64,000 nucleotides of DNA, taken from NCBI RefSeq assembly GCF_001049495.1, contig NZ_CDWI01000001.1:62001-126000 (forward strand), written 5' to 3'. Numbering within the stretch: the first letter of the stretch is position 1; each line of letters begins with the position of its first letter. This document shows positions 26,769 to 36,311 of this stretch, piece by piece. This DNA comes from Microbacterium sp. 3J1 (GTDB lineage Bacteria; Actinomycetota; Actinomycetes; Actinomycetales; Microbacteriaceae). A program made the translations under genes and the position numbers. The notes beneath the pieces were generated by a model. The model worked only from the letters and a program-made list of their open reading frames with translations. It was not told the DNA's origin and made no database searches.

Positions 26769-27926
26769 ATGAAGGCGGTGCATTTCGGCGCGGGCAACAT
26801 CGGCCGCGGCTTCGTCGGGCTCCTGCTGCGGGAGGGCGGCTACGAGGTGGTGTTCTCGGACGTCGCGGACGCTCTGGTGGACGCCATCAACGCGGCGGAC
26901 TCCTACACCGTGCGCGAGGCGGGCCCCGGAGGACGCAATCATGTGGTCACCGGCTTCCGCGCCGTGAACAGCAGGACCGATCCCGACGCCGTCGCCGAGG
27001 AGGTCGCCACCGCCGATGTCGTGACGACCGCCGTGGGCCCGACCGTCCTGCGGTTCGTCGCGCCGACCGTGGTCGCGGGCCTTCGACTGCGCTCCCCCGA
27101 GGCCGCGCCCCTGCAGGTGATGGCCTGCGAGAACGCCATCGGCGCGACCGACACCCTGCGGGCCGAGATCGAGGAGGCGGCAGGGTCGGATGCCGAGGAG
27201 CTGCTGTCACGTGCGGTCTTCGCGAACACCGCGGTCGACCGCATCGTGCCGGCGCAGCCCGACGGGTCCGGCGTCGACGTCACCGTCGAGCCGTACTTCG
27301 AATGGGCCATCGAGTCGCGGGCGTTCGGCGACGAGCTGCCGAACATCCCCGGAGCGCACTTCGTCGACGACCTGGCGCCGTACATCGAGCGCAAGCTGTT
27401 CACGGTGAACACGGGCCACGCCGCCACCGCGTACTTCGGGGCCAGGGCGGGTGTCGAGCGCATCTCGGACGCCCTCGCCGACCCCGATATCGCCGCTCGC
27501 GTGTCGGCCGCCCTCGAGGAGACCTCGGCGGTCCTCGTGTCCGAGCACGGTCTCGATCCGGCCGAGCTCGCCGAGTACCGCGCGAAGATCCTCGACCGGT
27601 TCCGCAACCCCGAGCTCATCGACACCGTCCAGCGCGTCGGGCGACAGCCTCTGCGCAAGATCTCCCGCCACGAGCGCTTCATCGGCCCGGCGGCGATGGC
27701 GGCCGAGCGCGGCCTCTCGACGATCGCGCTGATCGGGGCGGTGACCGCCGCCCTCGAGTTCGAGGATCCCGACGACGAGCAGGCCGTCGAGCTGCAGGAG
27801 CGCCTGCGCACCGAGGACGCTGTGGACTTCACCACCGCTGCGACGGGGCTGGATCCGGAGCATCCGCTCTTCCCCGCGGTCCGCGACGCCGTGGTGTCTC
27901 GCCAGACGGCGCTGCGCGCCTCCTGA
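26769..27926 (+). CDS. mtlD: Mannitol-1-phosphate 5-dehydrogenase
   Basis: 385 residues from [15 protein letters not shown], the canonical N-terminus and close to the 382 of E. coli MtlD. The NAD fold glycines are in that motif. The catalytic lysine region is [18 protein letters not shown]. It oxidises mannitol 1-phosphate to fructose 6-phosphate for glycolysis. A GGGGA ribosome site precedes ATG 26769; in-frame GTG 26748 and ATG 26751 overlapping the mtlF stop are alternatives. A terminator closes the operon. Confidence 0.94.
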   Translation: MKAVHFGAGNIGRGFVGLLLREGGYEVVFSDVADALVDAINAADSYTVREAGPGGRNHVVTGFRAVNSRTDPDAVAEEVATADVVTTAVGPTVLRFVAPTVVAGLRLRSPEAAPLQVMACENAIGATDTLRAEIEEAAGSDAEELLSRAVFANTAVDRIVPAQPDGSGVDVTVEPYFEWAIESRAFGDELPNIPGAHFVDDLAPYIERKLFTVNTGHAATAYFGARAGVERISDALADPDIAARVSAALEETSAVLVSEHGLDPAELAEYRAKILDRFRNPELIDTVQRVGRQPLRKISRHERFIGPAAMAAERGLSTIALIGAVTAALEFEDPDDEQAVELQERLRTEDAVDFTTAATGLDPEHPLFPAVRDAVVSRQTALRAS

Positions 27927-27959
27927 CCCCGCGCCACCGCATCCGACCGCGAAGCGACG

Positions 27960-27990
27960 CCCCCTGCCGATACGATCGGCAGGGGGCTTT
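27960..27990 (+). terminator. Terminator of the mannitol operon
   Basis: A 12-bp perfect stem (27960-27971 with 27975-27986), a 3-base loop and a CTTTGT tail follow mtlD. Confidence 0.82.
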
Positions 27991-28020
27991 GTGGTGGCAC
28001 GACGACGTGCGGGGAGCAGC

Positions 28021-29316
28021 ATGAGCAGATACGCGGTGATCGGAGCGGGACCCTCGGGCCTCGCCGCGGCGAGAGCCCTGACCGCGCGCGGGATCGACCT
28101 CGACGGGTACGAGGCCTCGCACGGCGTCGGAGGTCTCTGGGACATCGCGAATCCCCGGAGCACGATGTACGAGTCGGCTCACCTCATCTCCTCGCGGACG
28201 ACCACCGAATTCGCCGAATTCCCGATGCGCTCGACCGTCGACTACCCCGGGCACCGCGCGCTGCTGCAGTACTTCCGGCAGTACTCCGATCACTTCGGGC
28301 TGACCGAGGTCTTCCGGTTCGGCACGACCGTGACGCGCCTCGAGCCGCGCGACGGCGGCTGGGACGTGACATCCGAAGGCCCCGACGGCACGCAGACCCG
28401 CTGGTACGCCGGTGCGGTGCTCGCCAACGGCACTCTCGCCGAACCGAACATCCCGACGTTCTCGGGAGAGTTCTCGGGCGAACTGCTGCACACCCGGTCC
28501 TACAGGTCGGCGTCGCAGCTCTCGGGCGCGCGCGTCCTCGTCGTCGGTGGCGGCAACTCAGGGTGCGACATCGCCGTCGACGCCGTGCATCATGCAGCGT
28601 CCGTCGACATGAGCGTGCGCCGCGGGTACCACTTCGTGCCGCGATACCTGTTCGGGCGCCCGAGCGACACGCTGAATCAGGGGCGCCCCCTCCCCCCGCG
28701 CCTGAAGCAGGCGATCGACAGCCGCGTGCTGCGGGCGTTCACAGGCGACCCCGTGCGATTCGGCTTCCCGACGCCGGACCACCGGATCTACGAGTCGCAT
28801 CCGGTCGTGAACACCGCGGTCCTCGGACACATCGGGCAGGGCGATCTGCGTGTCCGCCCCGACATCGAGCGGTTCGACGGCCAGACGGTGCGGTTCCGCG
28901 ACGGATCCTCCGACGACTACGACCTCGTGCTGCTCGCCACGGGGTACCGGCTCGACTATCCGTTCGTCGACCGGGAGCATCTGCAGTGGCGGGGTGCAGC
29001 GCCTCGGCTCTTCCTCCACATCTTCCCCGCATCCTTCAACGGCCTCTTCGTCATGGGGATGGTCGAGGCGTCGGGCATCGGCTGGCAGGGACGTTACGAG
29101 CAGGCAGAGCTGCTCGCGAGCTATCTGGATGCGGTCGAGACGGATCCCGCGCGAGCGGCGAGGTTCCGTCAGCGGGTCGTGGGCGCTCCCTGGCCCGACC
29201 TCACCGGCGGATACCGCTATCTCGGGCTCGACCGCATGGCGTACTACGTCAACAAGGACGCCTACCGCGGGGCGGTGCGGCGAGAGGTCCGGGGGCTCGC
29301 GTCCGCCGTCGTGTGA
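28021..29316 (+). CDS. Flavin-containing monooxygenase-like protein
   Basis: 431 residues. FAD-binding GAGPSGLAAARAL lies at the N-terminus, NADPH-binding VVGGGNSGCDIA in the middle, and between them the FMO fingerprint FSGELLHTRSY (FxGxxxHxxxY). LLATGYRLDYPF fits the late conserved ATG motif. It should oxygenate a soft nucleophile (N or S) or perform a Baeyer-Villiger-type reaction with NADPH and O2; the substrate is unknown. GGGGAG ribosome site before ATG 28021. The preceding terminator separates it from mtlD. Confidence 0.87.
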   Translation: MSRYAVIGAGPSGLAAARALTARGIDLDGYEASHGVGGLWDIANPRSTMYESAHLISSRTTTEFAEFPMRSTVDYPGHRALLQYFRQYSDHFGLTEVFRFGTTVTRLEPRDGGWDVTSEGPDGTQTRWYAGAVLANGTLAEPNIPTFSGEFSGELLHTRSYRSASQLSGARVLVVGGGNSGCDIAVDAVHHAASVDMSVRRGYHFVPRYLFGRPSDTLNQGRPLPPRLKQAIDSRVLRAFTGDPVRFGFPTPDHRIYESHPVVNTAVLGHIGQGDLRVRPDIERFDGQTVRFRDGSSDDYDLVLLATGYRLDYPFVDREHLQWRGAAPRLFLHIFPASFNGLFVMGMVEASGIGWQGRYEQAELLASYLDAVETDPARAARFRQRVVGAPWPDLTGGYRYLGLDRMAYYVNKDAYRGAVRREVRGLASAVV

Positions 29317-29352
29317 CGCCGCGCTGCGAAGGTCGCTCACATGTGCGCGCCG

Positions 29353-29358
29353 TACGGT
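29353..29358 (+). promoter_or_regulatory. -10 hexamer TACGGT of the hydrolase gene
   Basis: TACGGT, six bases, then GTG at 29365. The intervening GGAGGC could also serve as a ribosome site, so leaderless or read-through translation are both possible. Confidence 0.4.
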
Positions 29359-29364
29359 GGAGGC

Positions 29365-30114
29365 GTGCAGAAGAAGCGTGGGCGTCGCGTCCTCAAGATC
29401 ATCGGCTGGAGTCTCGTCGCGGTCCTCGTTCTCGGAATCGGCGGCATCGTCGCCTGGAGCCAGATCGGCGTCATGCAGGCCGAGCCCGAGCCGCTCGCCG
29501 AGGTGCGCGCGAACACCGAGATCCAGATCGCGGACACCGACCAGGGCATCGTGATGACGCCGGCGGACGGCGACTCCGAGCTCGGTCTGGTCTTCGTCCC
29601 CGGCGCGAAGGTCGACCCCTGGGCCTACGCGCCGATCCTGCAGAGCCTCGCAGAGGAGGGGATCACCGTCGTGATCACCCGTCCCTGGCTGAACCTCGCC
29701 TTCTTCGACCTGCGGGGGCTCGATTCCTTCACGTCCGCCGCGCCCGACATCGAGGACTGGGGCGTGGGAGGGCATTCGCTCGGGGGCGTGCGTGCCTGTC
29801 AGCTCGCGGCGGATGCCGAGGCGCTGCTGCTGCTCGGCTCGTACTGCTCCACGGACGTCTCGGAGAGCGACCTCGCGGTGCTGAGCATCTCGGGCAGCGA
29901 GGACGGGCTCTCCACTCCCGAGAAGATCGATGCCGCGCGCGACCTGCTTCCGAGCGACGCCGAGATGGTGCAGATCGAAGGCGCCTCGCACGCGTCCTTC
30001 GGCGACTACGGCCCGCAGGCCGGCGACGGGACCCCCACGATCTCCGACGACGAGATGCACGCCGAGGTCGCGGAGATCATGAGCGCGTTCGTCACGGAGC
30101 TCCAGCGCGGCTGA
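29365..30114 (+). CDS. Membrane-anchored alpha/beta hydrolase
   Basis: 249 residues. A basic start (QKKRGRRVLK) and one hydrophobic segment (about 8-30) suggest a signal anchor, so the enzyme probably faces outward. The hydrolase part has LVFVPGAKVDPWAY, the nucleophile elbow GGHSLGG (Ser) and a late His in GASHASFGDYG; the acid is probably the Asp in SGSEDGLS. It matches the general Abhydrolase_5 (PF12695) outline. Substrate unknown. The start is GTG 29365; an in-frame ATG at 29341 lies on the promoter. Confidence 0.75.
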   Translation: MQKKRGRRVLKIIGWSLVAVLVLGIGGIVAWSQIGVMQAEPEPLAEVRANTEIQIADTDQGIVMTPADGDSELGLVFVPGAKVDPWAYAPILQSLAEEGITVVITRPWLNLAFFDLRGLDSFTSAAPDIEDWGVGGHSLGGVRACQLAADAEALLLLGSYCSTDVSESDLAVLSISGSEDGLSTPEKIDAARDLLPSDAEMVQIEGASHASFGDYGPQAGDGTPTISDDEMHAEVAEIMSAFVTELQRG

Positions 30115-30140
30115 CGGCGCCCCGCGACTCGTGCTCGTCG

Positions 30141-31016
30141 CTAGTCGCTCAGCGCCTCGGCGAGCAGCGGATGCAGGTGCGTGCTGCCGAGTGCGATCGA
30201 CGCCGAACGTGCACCCGCGGTGAGCGCCTCGGGGACGTCCAGCCCTGCGAGACGCGCGTCGAGCACCCCGGCGAAGAACGCGTCGCCGGCGCCGTTGGTG
30301 TCGACGACCTCGACCGGCACCGCCGCGACCCGATGCACGACGCCGTCGGCATCGACGGCCACAGCGCCGTCGGCTCCCAGCGTGCAGACCGCAAGGCCCG
30401 CGCCGCGCCCGATGCACTCTCGGAGGAACGCCTCGGGGTCGGGCAGCCGGTCGGCGTTGCAGAACACGGCGTCTGCGGCGTCGAGGAACGGGCGATGGAA
30501 GTCGGCCTCGCCGTCGTAGTCGTGCACGTCCACCCAGATCGGTCGGCCCGTGGCCCAGGCGGCGGGCAGCAGACGCAGCGGCTCGGCCGCGAGGTCCAGC
30601 ACGATGGCGTCGGCGCCCGACATCGCGGCGACGAGGTCGTCGTCGCCGTCGCCGTCCGCCCGGTCGCTCGCGGTCGCGGACGGCATGGAGAGGTAGAGCG
30701 ACACCCGCTCCCCGCGGCGAGTCATGAGGTTGAGATGCCGTTCGGTCGCATCCGCCCGCTGCCACCGCACCGAGACGCCTGCGGCCTCGAGAGCACGGCG
30801 AACGCGATCGCCGGCCTCGTCGTCGGCGCGCCAGGCGTAGAGCAGGTTCTCACGTCCGAGCGCCGTCAGGGCCAGCGCCTTCCCGGCGCTCGTGCCGCCG
30901 ACCGTCTCCCATGTCCCCTCGGCGAACTGCATGTGCGGAACGGGCTCCGGCAGCCGGTCGAGCACCACGATGGAGTTCCAGGACGCGGGGCCGGCGATGA
31001 AGACGGATGCGGTCAT
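30141..31016 (-). CDS. PfkB-family carbohydrate/nucleoside kinase
   Basis: 291 residues with the ribokinase fold. The N-terminal Gly-rich region is TVGGTSAGKALALTALG. The C-terminal PfkB signature VVDTNGAGDAFFAG holds the anion hole and catalytic Asp (about 243). It phosphorylates a sugar or nucleoside. Its place at the end of a long nucleoside uptake/salvage block on the same strand makes ribose or a nucleoside an attractive substrate, but this is inference. ATG 31016 is 8 bases behind AGGA; an ATG at 31025 is possible. Confidence 0.83.
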   Translation of the reverse strand: MTASVFIAGPASWNSIVVLDRLPEPVPHMQFAEGTWETVGGTSAGKALALTALGRENLLYAWRADDEAGDRVRRALEAAGVSVRWQRADATERHLNLMTRRGERVSLYLSMPSATASDRADGDGDDDLVAAMSGADAIVLDLAAEPLRLLPAAWATGRPIWVDVHDYDGEADFHRPFLDAADAVFCNADRLPDPEAFLRECIGRGAGLAVCTLGADGAVAVDADGVVHRVAAVPVEVVDTNGAGDAFFAGVLDARLAGLDVPEALTAGARSASIALGSTHLHPLLAEALSD

Positions 31017-31044
31017 GGATGCCATCCTGCCGTGGATCACGGAC

Positions 31045-32151
31045 TCAGCCGATGCGTTCGATCAGCGAGTCCAGACCCATCCCGTAGTCGATCCGCACCA
31101 CCGGAAGGGCGAGCTTGTCGGTGCCGATGCCGACGTAGCCCGGCTCGATCGTGCGCGCCATCTCGAACCCCGCGAGTGCGACCCCCTGCTTGGCGGTGTC
31201 GTCGAAATGACCGAAGGGGTAGGCGATGACCTCGCGCACGCCGAGCGCGTCACCCGAGGTGTTCAGGTCCGCAGCGATCGCCTCCGCCGTCCAGTTCACC
31301 ATCCGTCCCTTGCCGTTCTCCCCCGCCTGGTGCATGTCGTGCGTGTGCGAGCGTCGGAGCACGTAGGTCGACGGCGGCGGGTCCTGGCGGTAGGCCGTGA
31401 TCATGAAGGAGGTCGACAGCAGCTCATGCCTGTCGATGACGGGCACGGCGAGGTCGAACCAGGTCTGGTCGGCGTCGTCATCCGTGATGATCACCGACCG
31501 TGCGGGGAGGAAGAGCCGTCCGTCGATGAAGGCGCTCAGCTCGTCCCACGTCGGCAGGTAGAAACCGGTCGTCGCGATGTGGTTCATCTGCGCGTCGAAG
31601 TCGCCGATGTAGGCGTAGTTCCCGCGCAGCCAGCCGCTCTCGCCCTCGGGGTTCGCGGTGAACTGGTGGTACATGAGGATCGGGATCCGCGCGTTCTCCG
31701 TGAGGTTCTCCGCCGGGGTCTTCCATCCGGCGAACAGCTCGACCTGCTGGTCGACGCACACCACCGGGTCGGCGCCGTTGATCCGCGAGCCGACCGCGAA
31801 GGCGGCGGCATCGGGCTCCGACGCGTACCAGCCCGCGAACACCAGCCCCTCCTGCGTCGGGATGGGCAGGCCGGCGTACAGGGCGTCCTGGCGCTGCAGC
31901 ATGGGCTCGGCGGGCGCGCCGTCTCCGGCGAATGTCACGGCGCACACGAGCGGATCGGCGGCGTCGGCGATGAGCTGCTGGGCGGGCGTCAGCGACCGCA
32001 CGACCGCGGCAGTGCTCGCCTTCGGCGTGCGCACCTCGGGCTCGCGCGTGAGCCACACGGATGCGGCCGCCGCCCCGCCTGCGACGAGCACGACGGCGAC
32101 GACCGTCACGATGACTCCGACCCTGTGCCGCTTCTTCCCCCCGGAAGCCAT
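31045..32151 (-). CDS. Membrane-anchored polysaccharide deacetylase-like protein (NodB fold)
   Basis: 368 residues. A basic N-terminus and one transmembrane anchor (about 11-32) lead to an outside domain. NodB motifs: PILMYHQFT, the metal-binding Asp in VIITDDDAD, the His pair in SHTHDMHQ (HxxxH), and the late YPFGHFDDTAK. It may deacetylate a wall polysaccharide. The ~130 residues between anchor and catalytic domain are not assigned. It starts 2 bases after the adenosine deaminase stop, so the two are co-translated though functionally unrelated at first sight. Confidence 0.83.
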   Translation of the reverse strand: MASGGKKRHRVGVIVTVVAVVLVAGGAAAASVWLTREPEVRTPKASTAAVVRSLTPAQQLIADAADPLVCAVTFAGDGAPAEPMLQRQDALYAGLPIPTQEGLVFAGWYASEPDAAAFAVGSRINGADPVVCVDQQVELFAGWKTPAENLTENARIPILMYHQFTANPEGESGWLRGNYAYIGDFDAQMNHIATTGFYLPTWDELSAFIDGRLFLPARSVIITDDDADQTWFDLAVPVIDRHELLSTSFMITAYRQDPPPSTYVLRRSHTHDMHQAGENGKGRMVNWTAEAIAADLNTSGDALGVREVIAYPFGHFDDTAKQGVALAGFEMARTIEPGYVGIGTDKLALPVVRIDYGMGLDSLIERIG

Positions 32152-32153
32152 GG

Positions 32154-33269
32154 TCAGATGTCGAAACCCTCGGCGATCATCTCGACGAGCTCTTCCCGCT
32201 CCTCGACGGGGAGGAAGGCAGCGGCTGCAGCGTTGAACTGGAAGGTCTCGAGGTCGTCGAGATCGTATTCGAACGCCTCGATCAGGAGCGACAGCTCACG
32301 GGTGAGGGACGTGGCGCTCATGGTGCGGTTGTCGACGTTCACCGTGACGGCGAAGCCGAGCTGGTACAGCAGGTCGAACGGGTGATCGGCGAGGGTGTTG
32401 CCCCACGCGGCGATCGCGCCGGTCTGCAGATTGGATGACGGTGAGAGCTCGAGCGGGATCTCGCGATCGCGCACCCAGCGAGCGAGATCGCCGAACTGCA
32501 CCTGCACCTCGTCGCCCTCCTGCTGGATCACCTGCAGGTCCTCGGCGATGCGCACGCCGTGGCCGAGACGCAGCGCACGCCCGTCGAGCAGGGCCGAGCG
32601 GATCGACGCGAGCCCCGCGGCCTCTCCGGCATGGACCGTCACGGGGAAGAAGTTCTCGGCGAGGAGGTCGAACGCCTCCCGGTGGTCGGATGCGGGGAAT
32701 CCGTCCTCCGGCCCGGCGATGTCGAAGCCGACCGCGCCCCGACTCCGGTAGTCGATCGCGAGCTCCGCGATCTCCCGTGACCGATCGGTGTGACGCATCG
32801 CGGTGATGAGCTGACCGACGCGGATGCTGTGGCCGGCGCGGTCCGCGGCATCCTCACCCTCTTCGATGCCCTGTTGCACGGCCTCGACCGTCTGCTCGAG
32901 GGTCAGGCCCTTCGCGAGGTGCTGCTCGGGAGCCCAGCGGACCTCTCCGTAGATGACACCGTCCTTCGCGAGATCCTGGACGAATTCGCGGGCGACGCGG
33001 GTCAGCCCCTCCTCTGTCTGCATGACGGCCGTCGTCAGATCGAAGGTCTTGAGGTACTCGACGAGGGATCCCGAGTCGCTCTTCTTCGCGAACCACGCGC
33101 CGAGCGCCTTCGGGGTGGACTCCGGGACCTCGAGACCGATGGCATCCGCCAGTTCGATGATCGTCGCCGGACGCACTGCTCCGTCGAGGTGATCGTGCAG
33201 CGACACCTTCGGCAGGCTGCGCAGGGACACGCCCTGGATGGTGACGTCGCCGTTCGCGTCGATCGACAT
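32154..33269 (-). CDS. add: Adenosine deaminase
   Basis: 371 residues. Zinc ligands and catalytic residues are visible: HDHLDG (about 25-30), TVHAGE with catalytic Glu, LGHGVRI, and an Asp near VNVDNRTMS. It converts (deoxy)adenosine to (deoxy)inosine, feeding DeoD. A good AGAGGAA site precedes ATG 33269. Read 51 bases after deoA in the same direction as the nucleoside ABC transporter. Confidence 0.93.
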   Translation of the reverse strand: MSIDANGDVTIQGVSLRSLPKVSLHDHLDGAVRPATIIELADAIGLEVPESTPKALGAWFAKKSDSGSLVEYLKTFDLTTAVMQTEEGLTRVAREFVQDLAKDGVIYGEVRWAPEQHLAKGLTLEQTVEAVQQGIEEGEDAADRAGHSIRVGQLITAMRHTDRSREIAELAIDYRSRGAVGFDIAGPEDGFPASDHREAFDLLAENFFPVTVHAGEAAGLASIRSALLDGRALRLGHGVRIAEDLQVIQQEGDEVQVQFGDLARWVRDREIPLELSPSSNLQTGAIAAWGNTLADHPFDLLYQLGFAVTVNVDNRTMSATSLTRELSLLIEAFEYDLDDLETFQFNAAAAAFLPVEEREELVEMIAEGFDI

Positions 33270-33320
33270 GGAATTCCTCTCGGTCGCGGATTCGCTCAGT
33301 TCAGGCTAGCGGCCCGGACC

Positions 33321-34622
33321 TCAGGCCGTGATGCGTTCGCGCACGATCGGAGAGGTCTCGGGCGCGTCGTCGCCGATCGCCCATGCCCCCTCGAGAGCCT
33401 CGAGCGCGCGGGGGAAGCGGGCCTCGTCCGCGGCCGAGAGGGTGAAGAGGGGCTGCCCAGCGGCGACGCGATCCCCCGGCTTCGCGTGCAGGTCGATGCC
33501 CGCCTCGAAGACCACCGGATCCTCCGCCCGAGCCCGACCGGCGCCCAGGCGCCAAGCGGCGATGCCGAACGGGAGCGCGTCCATCTGCGAGACCACTCCG
33601 TCGACCGGGGCGGTGACGACGTGCGTCTCGCGAGCCGTCGCCAGCGGAGCATCCGGATCGCCGTCCTGCGCGCGGATCATCGCCTTCCAGCTGTCCATCG
33701 CCCGGCCGTCATCGAGCGCGGCCTCGACGTCCGCATCCGGCTGTCCGGCGAGCGAGAGCATCTCGCGCGCGAGGGCGACCGTCAGCTCGCGGACGTCTGC
33801 GGGTCCGCCGCCGGCGAGGATCTCGACCGACTCGCGGACCTCGTTCGCGTTGCCGATCGCGAGCCCGAGCGGCACGTTCATGTCGGTGAGCAGCGCGGTC
33901 GTGGCCACGCCGGAGTCGGTGCCGAGCGCGACCATGGTGCGAGCGAGCTCGCGCGCGCGGTCGATGTCCTGCATGAAGGCTCCGGAGCCGAACTTCACGT
34001 CCAGCACCAGGGCGTCGGTGCCCTCCGCGATCTTCTTCGACATGATGCTCGACGCGATCAGCGGGATCGCCTCGACGGTTCCGGTCACATCGCGCAGCGC
34101 GTAGAGCTTCTTGTCCGCAGGAGCGAGGCCGGATCCCGCCGCGCAGATGACGGCTCCGACGTCGCTCTGCATCTGCGCGAACATCTCCTCGTTGCTGAGC
34201 GCCGCGCGCCAGCCGGGGATCGATTCGAGCTTGTCGAGGGTGCCGCCGGTGTGGCCGAGACCGCGGCCCGAGAGCTGCGGCACCGCGACTCCGAACACCG
34301 CGACGAGCGGCGCGAGCGGCAGGGTGATCTTGTCGCCGACCCCGCCGGTGGAGTGCTTGTCGACCGTCTTCTTGCCGAGCGACTGGAAGCTCATCCGCTC
34401 CCCCGACGCGATCATGGCGTCGGTGAGCACGCGGATCTCGTCGCGCTCCATCCCCCGCTGGAAGATCGCCATCGCGAAGGAGGCCATCTGCGCGTCGGAG
34501 ACGTAGCCGCGGGTATACGCGTCGACCATCCAGCGCAGCGCCTTCTCGGGTACGACGCCCCCGTCGCGCTTCGCGCGGATCACATCGACCGCGTCGAAGG
34601 GCTCGATCGTTCCACCGGTCAT
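33321..34622 (-). CDS. deoA: Thymidine (pyrimidine-nucleoside) phosphorylase
   Basis: 433 residues of the glycosyltransferase-3 pyrimidine phosphorylase family. Phosphate-site signature KKTVDKHSTGGVGDKITL, LSGRGLGHTGGTLDKLESIPG, VDVKFG-like LVLDVKFGSGAFM, and a C-terminal lobe with HAKPGDRV. It cleaves thymidine or uridine with phosphate. ATG 34622 overlaps the cdd stop by 4 bases. Cdd makes uridine, so the two act in sequence. Confidence 0.94.
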   Translation of the reverse strand: MTGGTIEPFDAVDVIRAKRDGGVVPEKALRWMVDAYTRGYVSDAQMASFAMAIFQRGMERDEIRVLTDAMIASGERMSFQSLGKKTVDKHSTGGVGDKITLPLAPLVAVFGVAVPQLSGRGLGHTGGTLDKLESIPGWRAALSNEEMFAQMQSDVGAVICAAGSGLAPADKKLYALRDVTGTVEAIPLIASSIMSKKIAEGTDALVLDVKFGSGAFMQDIDRARELARTMVALGTDSGVATTALLTDMNVPLGLAIGNANEVRESVEILAGGGPADVRELTVALAREMLSLAGQPDADVEAALDDGRAMDSWKAMIRAQDGDPDAPLATARETHVVTAPVDGVVSQMDALPFGIAAWRLGAGRARAEDPVVFEAGIDLHAKPGDRVAAGQPLFTLSAADEARFPRALEALEGAWAIGDDAPETSPIVRERITA

Positions 34623-35017
34623 CGGGCGTCCTCCAGGTCGCGCGGGCCGAACGCGTCCGGCAGTACTTCGTCGATCGTGCGGATGCCCGAGACCGTCTCG
34701 AGGAGCATCCCCGGCATCGCGTGCTCGTAGAGCAGCTGGCGGCACCGGCCGCACGGCATGATCGTCTGACCGTCGTTGTTCACGCAGACGAAGGCGACGA
34801 GCTGCCCTCCGCCCGACATGTGCAGGTCGCCGACCAGCGCGCACTCGGCGCAGAGCGTGACTCCGTACGATGCGTTCTCCACGTTGCAGCCGGCGACGAT
34901 CCGCCCGTCGCCGACCAGCGCGGCGGCGCCCACCCGGTAGCGCGAGTACGGTGCGTAGGCCTTCGTCATGGCGTCGGTCGCGACCTGGCGGAGCTCGTCC
35001 CAGTCGATGTCTGTCAT
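34619..35017 (-). CDS. cdd: Cytidine deaminase
   Basis: 132 residues, the homotetrameric short form. Substrate motif GAAALVGDGRIVAGCNVENASYG and zinc sites TLCAECALVGD (Cys plus catalytic Glu) and MPCGRCRQLLYE. It deaminates cytidine and deoxycytidine. AGGAGAG ribosome site; it lies 7 bases from the upstream permease stop and overlaps deoA. Confidence 0.95.
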   Translation of the reverse strand: MTDIDWDELRQVATDAMTKAYAPYSRYRVGAAALVGDGRIVAGCNVENASYGVTLCAECALVGDLHMSGGGQLVAFVCVNNDGQTIMPCGRCRQLLYEHAMPGMLLETVSGIRTIDEVLPDAFGPRDLEDAR

Positions 35018-35024
35018 GTCTCTC

Positions 35025-36311
35025 CTAGGACTTGATGTACGGCTTGCCGCTGGCGGCGGGTCCGCGGATCTGGCCTGCGAATCCTGCCACCGCGATGAGT
35101 GTGACGACGTACGGCAGCATGAGCATGAACTCGCTGGGCACGGGCGTCTTCAGGATCGACAGCAGGTTCTGCAGGTTGGTCGCGAAGCCGAAGAGAAGGG
35201 CGGCGAGCGACGCGCGGATGGGGTCCCACCGGCCGAAGATCACGGCGGCGAGTGCGATGAAGCCGAGACCCGCCGTCATGTCCTTGCCGAACTGCGGCAC
35301 GGACACCAGCGTGAAGTACGCGCCGCCGATGCCGGCGATAGCGCCCGCGAGCAGGACGTTCCAGAACCTCGTCGCGTTGACCTTGATGCCCACGGTGTCC
35401 GCGGCCTGCGGGTGCTCGCCCACGGCGCGCAGACGCAGACCCCACTTCGTGCGGTACAGGCCCCAGGCGACCACGGCGACCGTGATGAACATGAGGTACA
35501 CGATGAAGGTCTGGTTGAAGAGGACGGGCCCGATGATCGGGATGTCGCTGAGCACGGGGATCTTGATGCGACTGAAGCGCTCCGGAGTGTTGAGCTCCGC
35601 CTCGTTCGGTGCCAGGAGGGCGCCGTAGAGGAACCCGGTGAGACCCGTCACGAGGACGTTGAGGACGACACCGACGATGACCTGTTCGACGAGGTACTTG
35701 ATCGCGAACGCCGCGAGGACGCTCGCGACGAGGACGCCGCCGATCATGGCGCCGATCAGACCGACGAAGGGGTTGCCGGTGATGCTCGACAGCAGCGCCG
35801 CGGAGAATGCGCCGAGCAGCAGCTGGCCCTCGATCGCGACGTTCACCACGCCCGCACGCTCGCCGATCACGCCGCCGAGCGCACCGAACACGAGCGGCAC
35901 CGACAGCGACACGGCACCGAACAGCAGGCTCGTCACGGGGACGAGACCGTTGGCGCCCGCCCACACGAGGAAGCCGAAGATCGCGAGGATGCCGAAGCCG
36001 AGCACGAGCCAGAGGGACGCCGTGCGGTAGTTCCAGGCGCGGAGGAACGCGACGACGACGAGCACGACGAGGATGCCGAGGACGATCCAGCTGGTCGCGG
36101 CCGTGGGCAGCTCGACGACCGGGAGCTCGAACGACTGCGACTGATCGCCGAGGCGGAACGACGTCGTGCCGGTGCGAGGCACGAGGAGGAACAGCAGCGC
36201 GAGCAGCGCGGTGACGACGGCGAGGGTGATCGGCGCCTTGAGGTGCCGCTCCTTCACTGTGGCGAGCTGGACGGTGCCGTCCGCCGCCTGGGACTGCGCG
36301 AGCGAGGTCAT
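35025..36311 (-). CDS. Nucleoside ABC transporter permease (second subunit)
   Basis: 428 residues, about ten membrane segments, in the BPD_transp_2 family like NupQ/BmpC-type permeases. GAVSLSVPLVFGALGGVIGERAGVVNVAIEG is split as GERAGVVNVAIEGQLL in the typical conserved region; later GLRLRAVGEHPQAADTVGI is the family EAA-like loop. A long N-terminal part with extra hydrophobic segments precedes it. ATGA overlap with the first permease shows a heterodimeric channel. Substrate inferred from cdd/deoA/add linkage. Confidence 0.9.
   Translation of the reverse strand: MTSLAQSQAADGTVQLATVKERHLKAPITLAVVTALLALLFLLVPRTGTTSFRLGDQSQSFELPVVELPTAATSWIVLGILVVLVVVAFLRAWNYRTASLWLVLGFGILAIFGFLVWAGANGLVPVTSLLFGAVSLSVPLVFGALGGVIGERAGVVNVAIEGQLLLGAFSAALLSSITGNPFVGLIGAMIGGVLVASVLAAFAIKYLVEQVIVGVVLNVLVTGLTGFLYGALLAPNEAELNTPERFSRIKIPVLSDIPIIGPVLFNQTFIVYLMFITVAVVAWGLYRTKWGLRLRAVGEHPQAADTVGIKVNATRFWNVLLAGAIAGIGGAYFTLVSVPQFGKDMTAGLGFIALAAVIFGRWDPIRASLAALLFGFATNLQNLLSILKTPVPSEFMLMLPYVVTLIAVAGFAGQIRGPAASGKPYIKS

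Noticed and set aside
32790..34730. Open frame of about 650 codons opposite add, deoA and cdd
   Set aside because: Spans three well-supported genes on the other strand and shows no domain.
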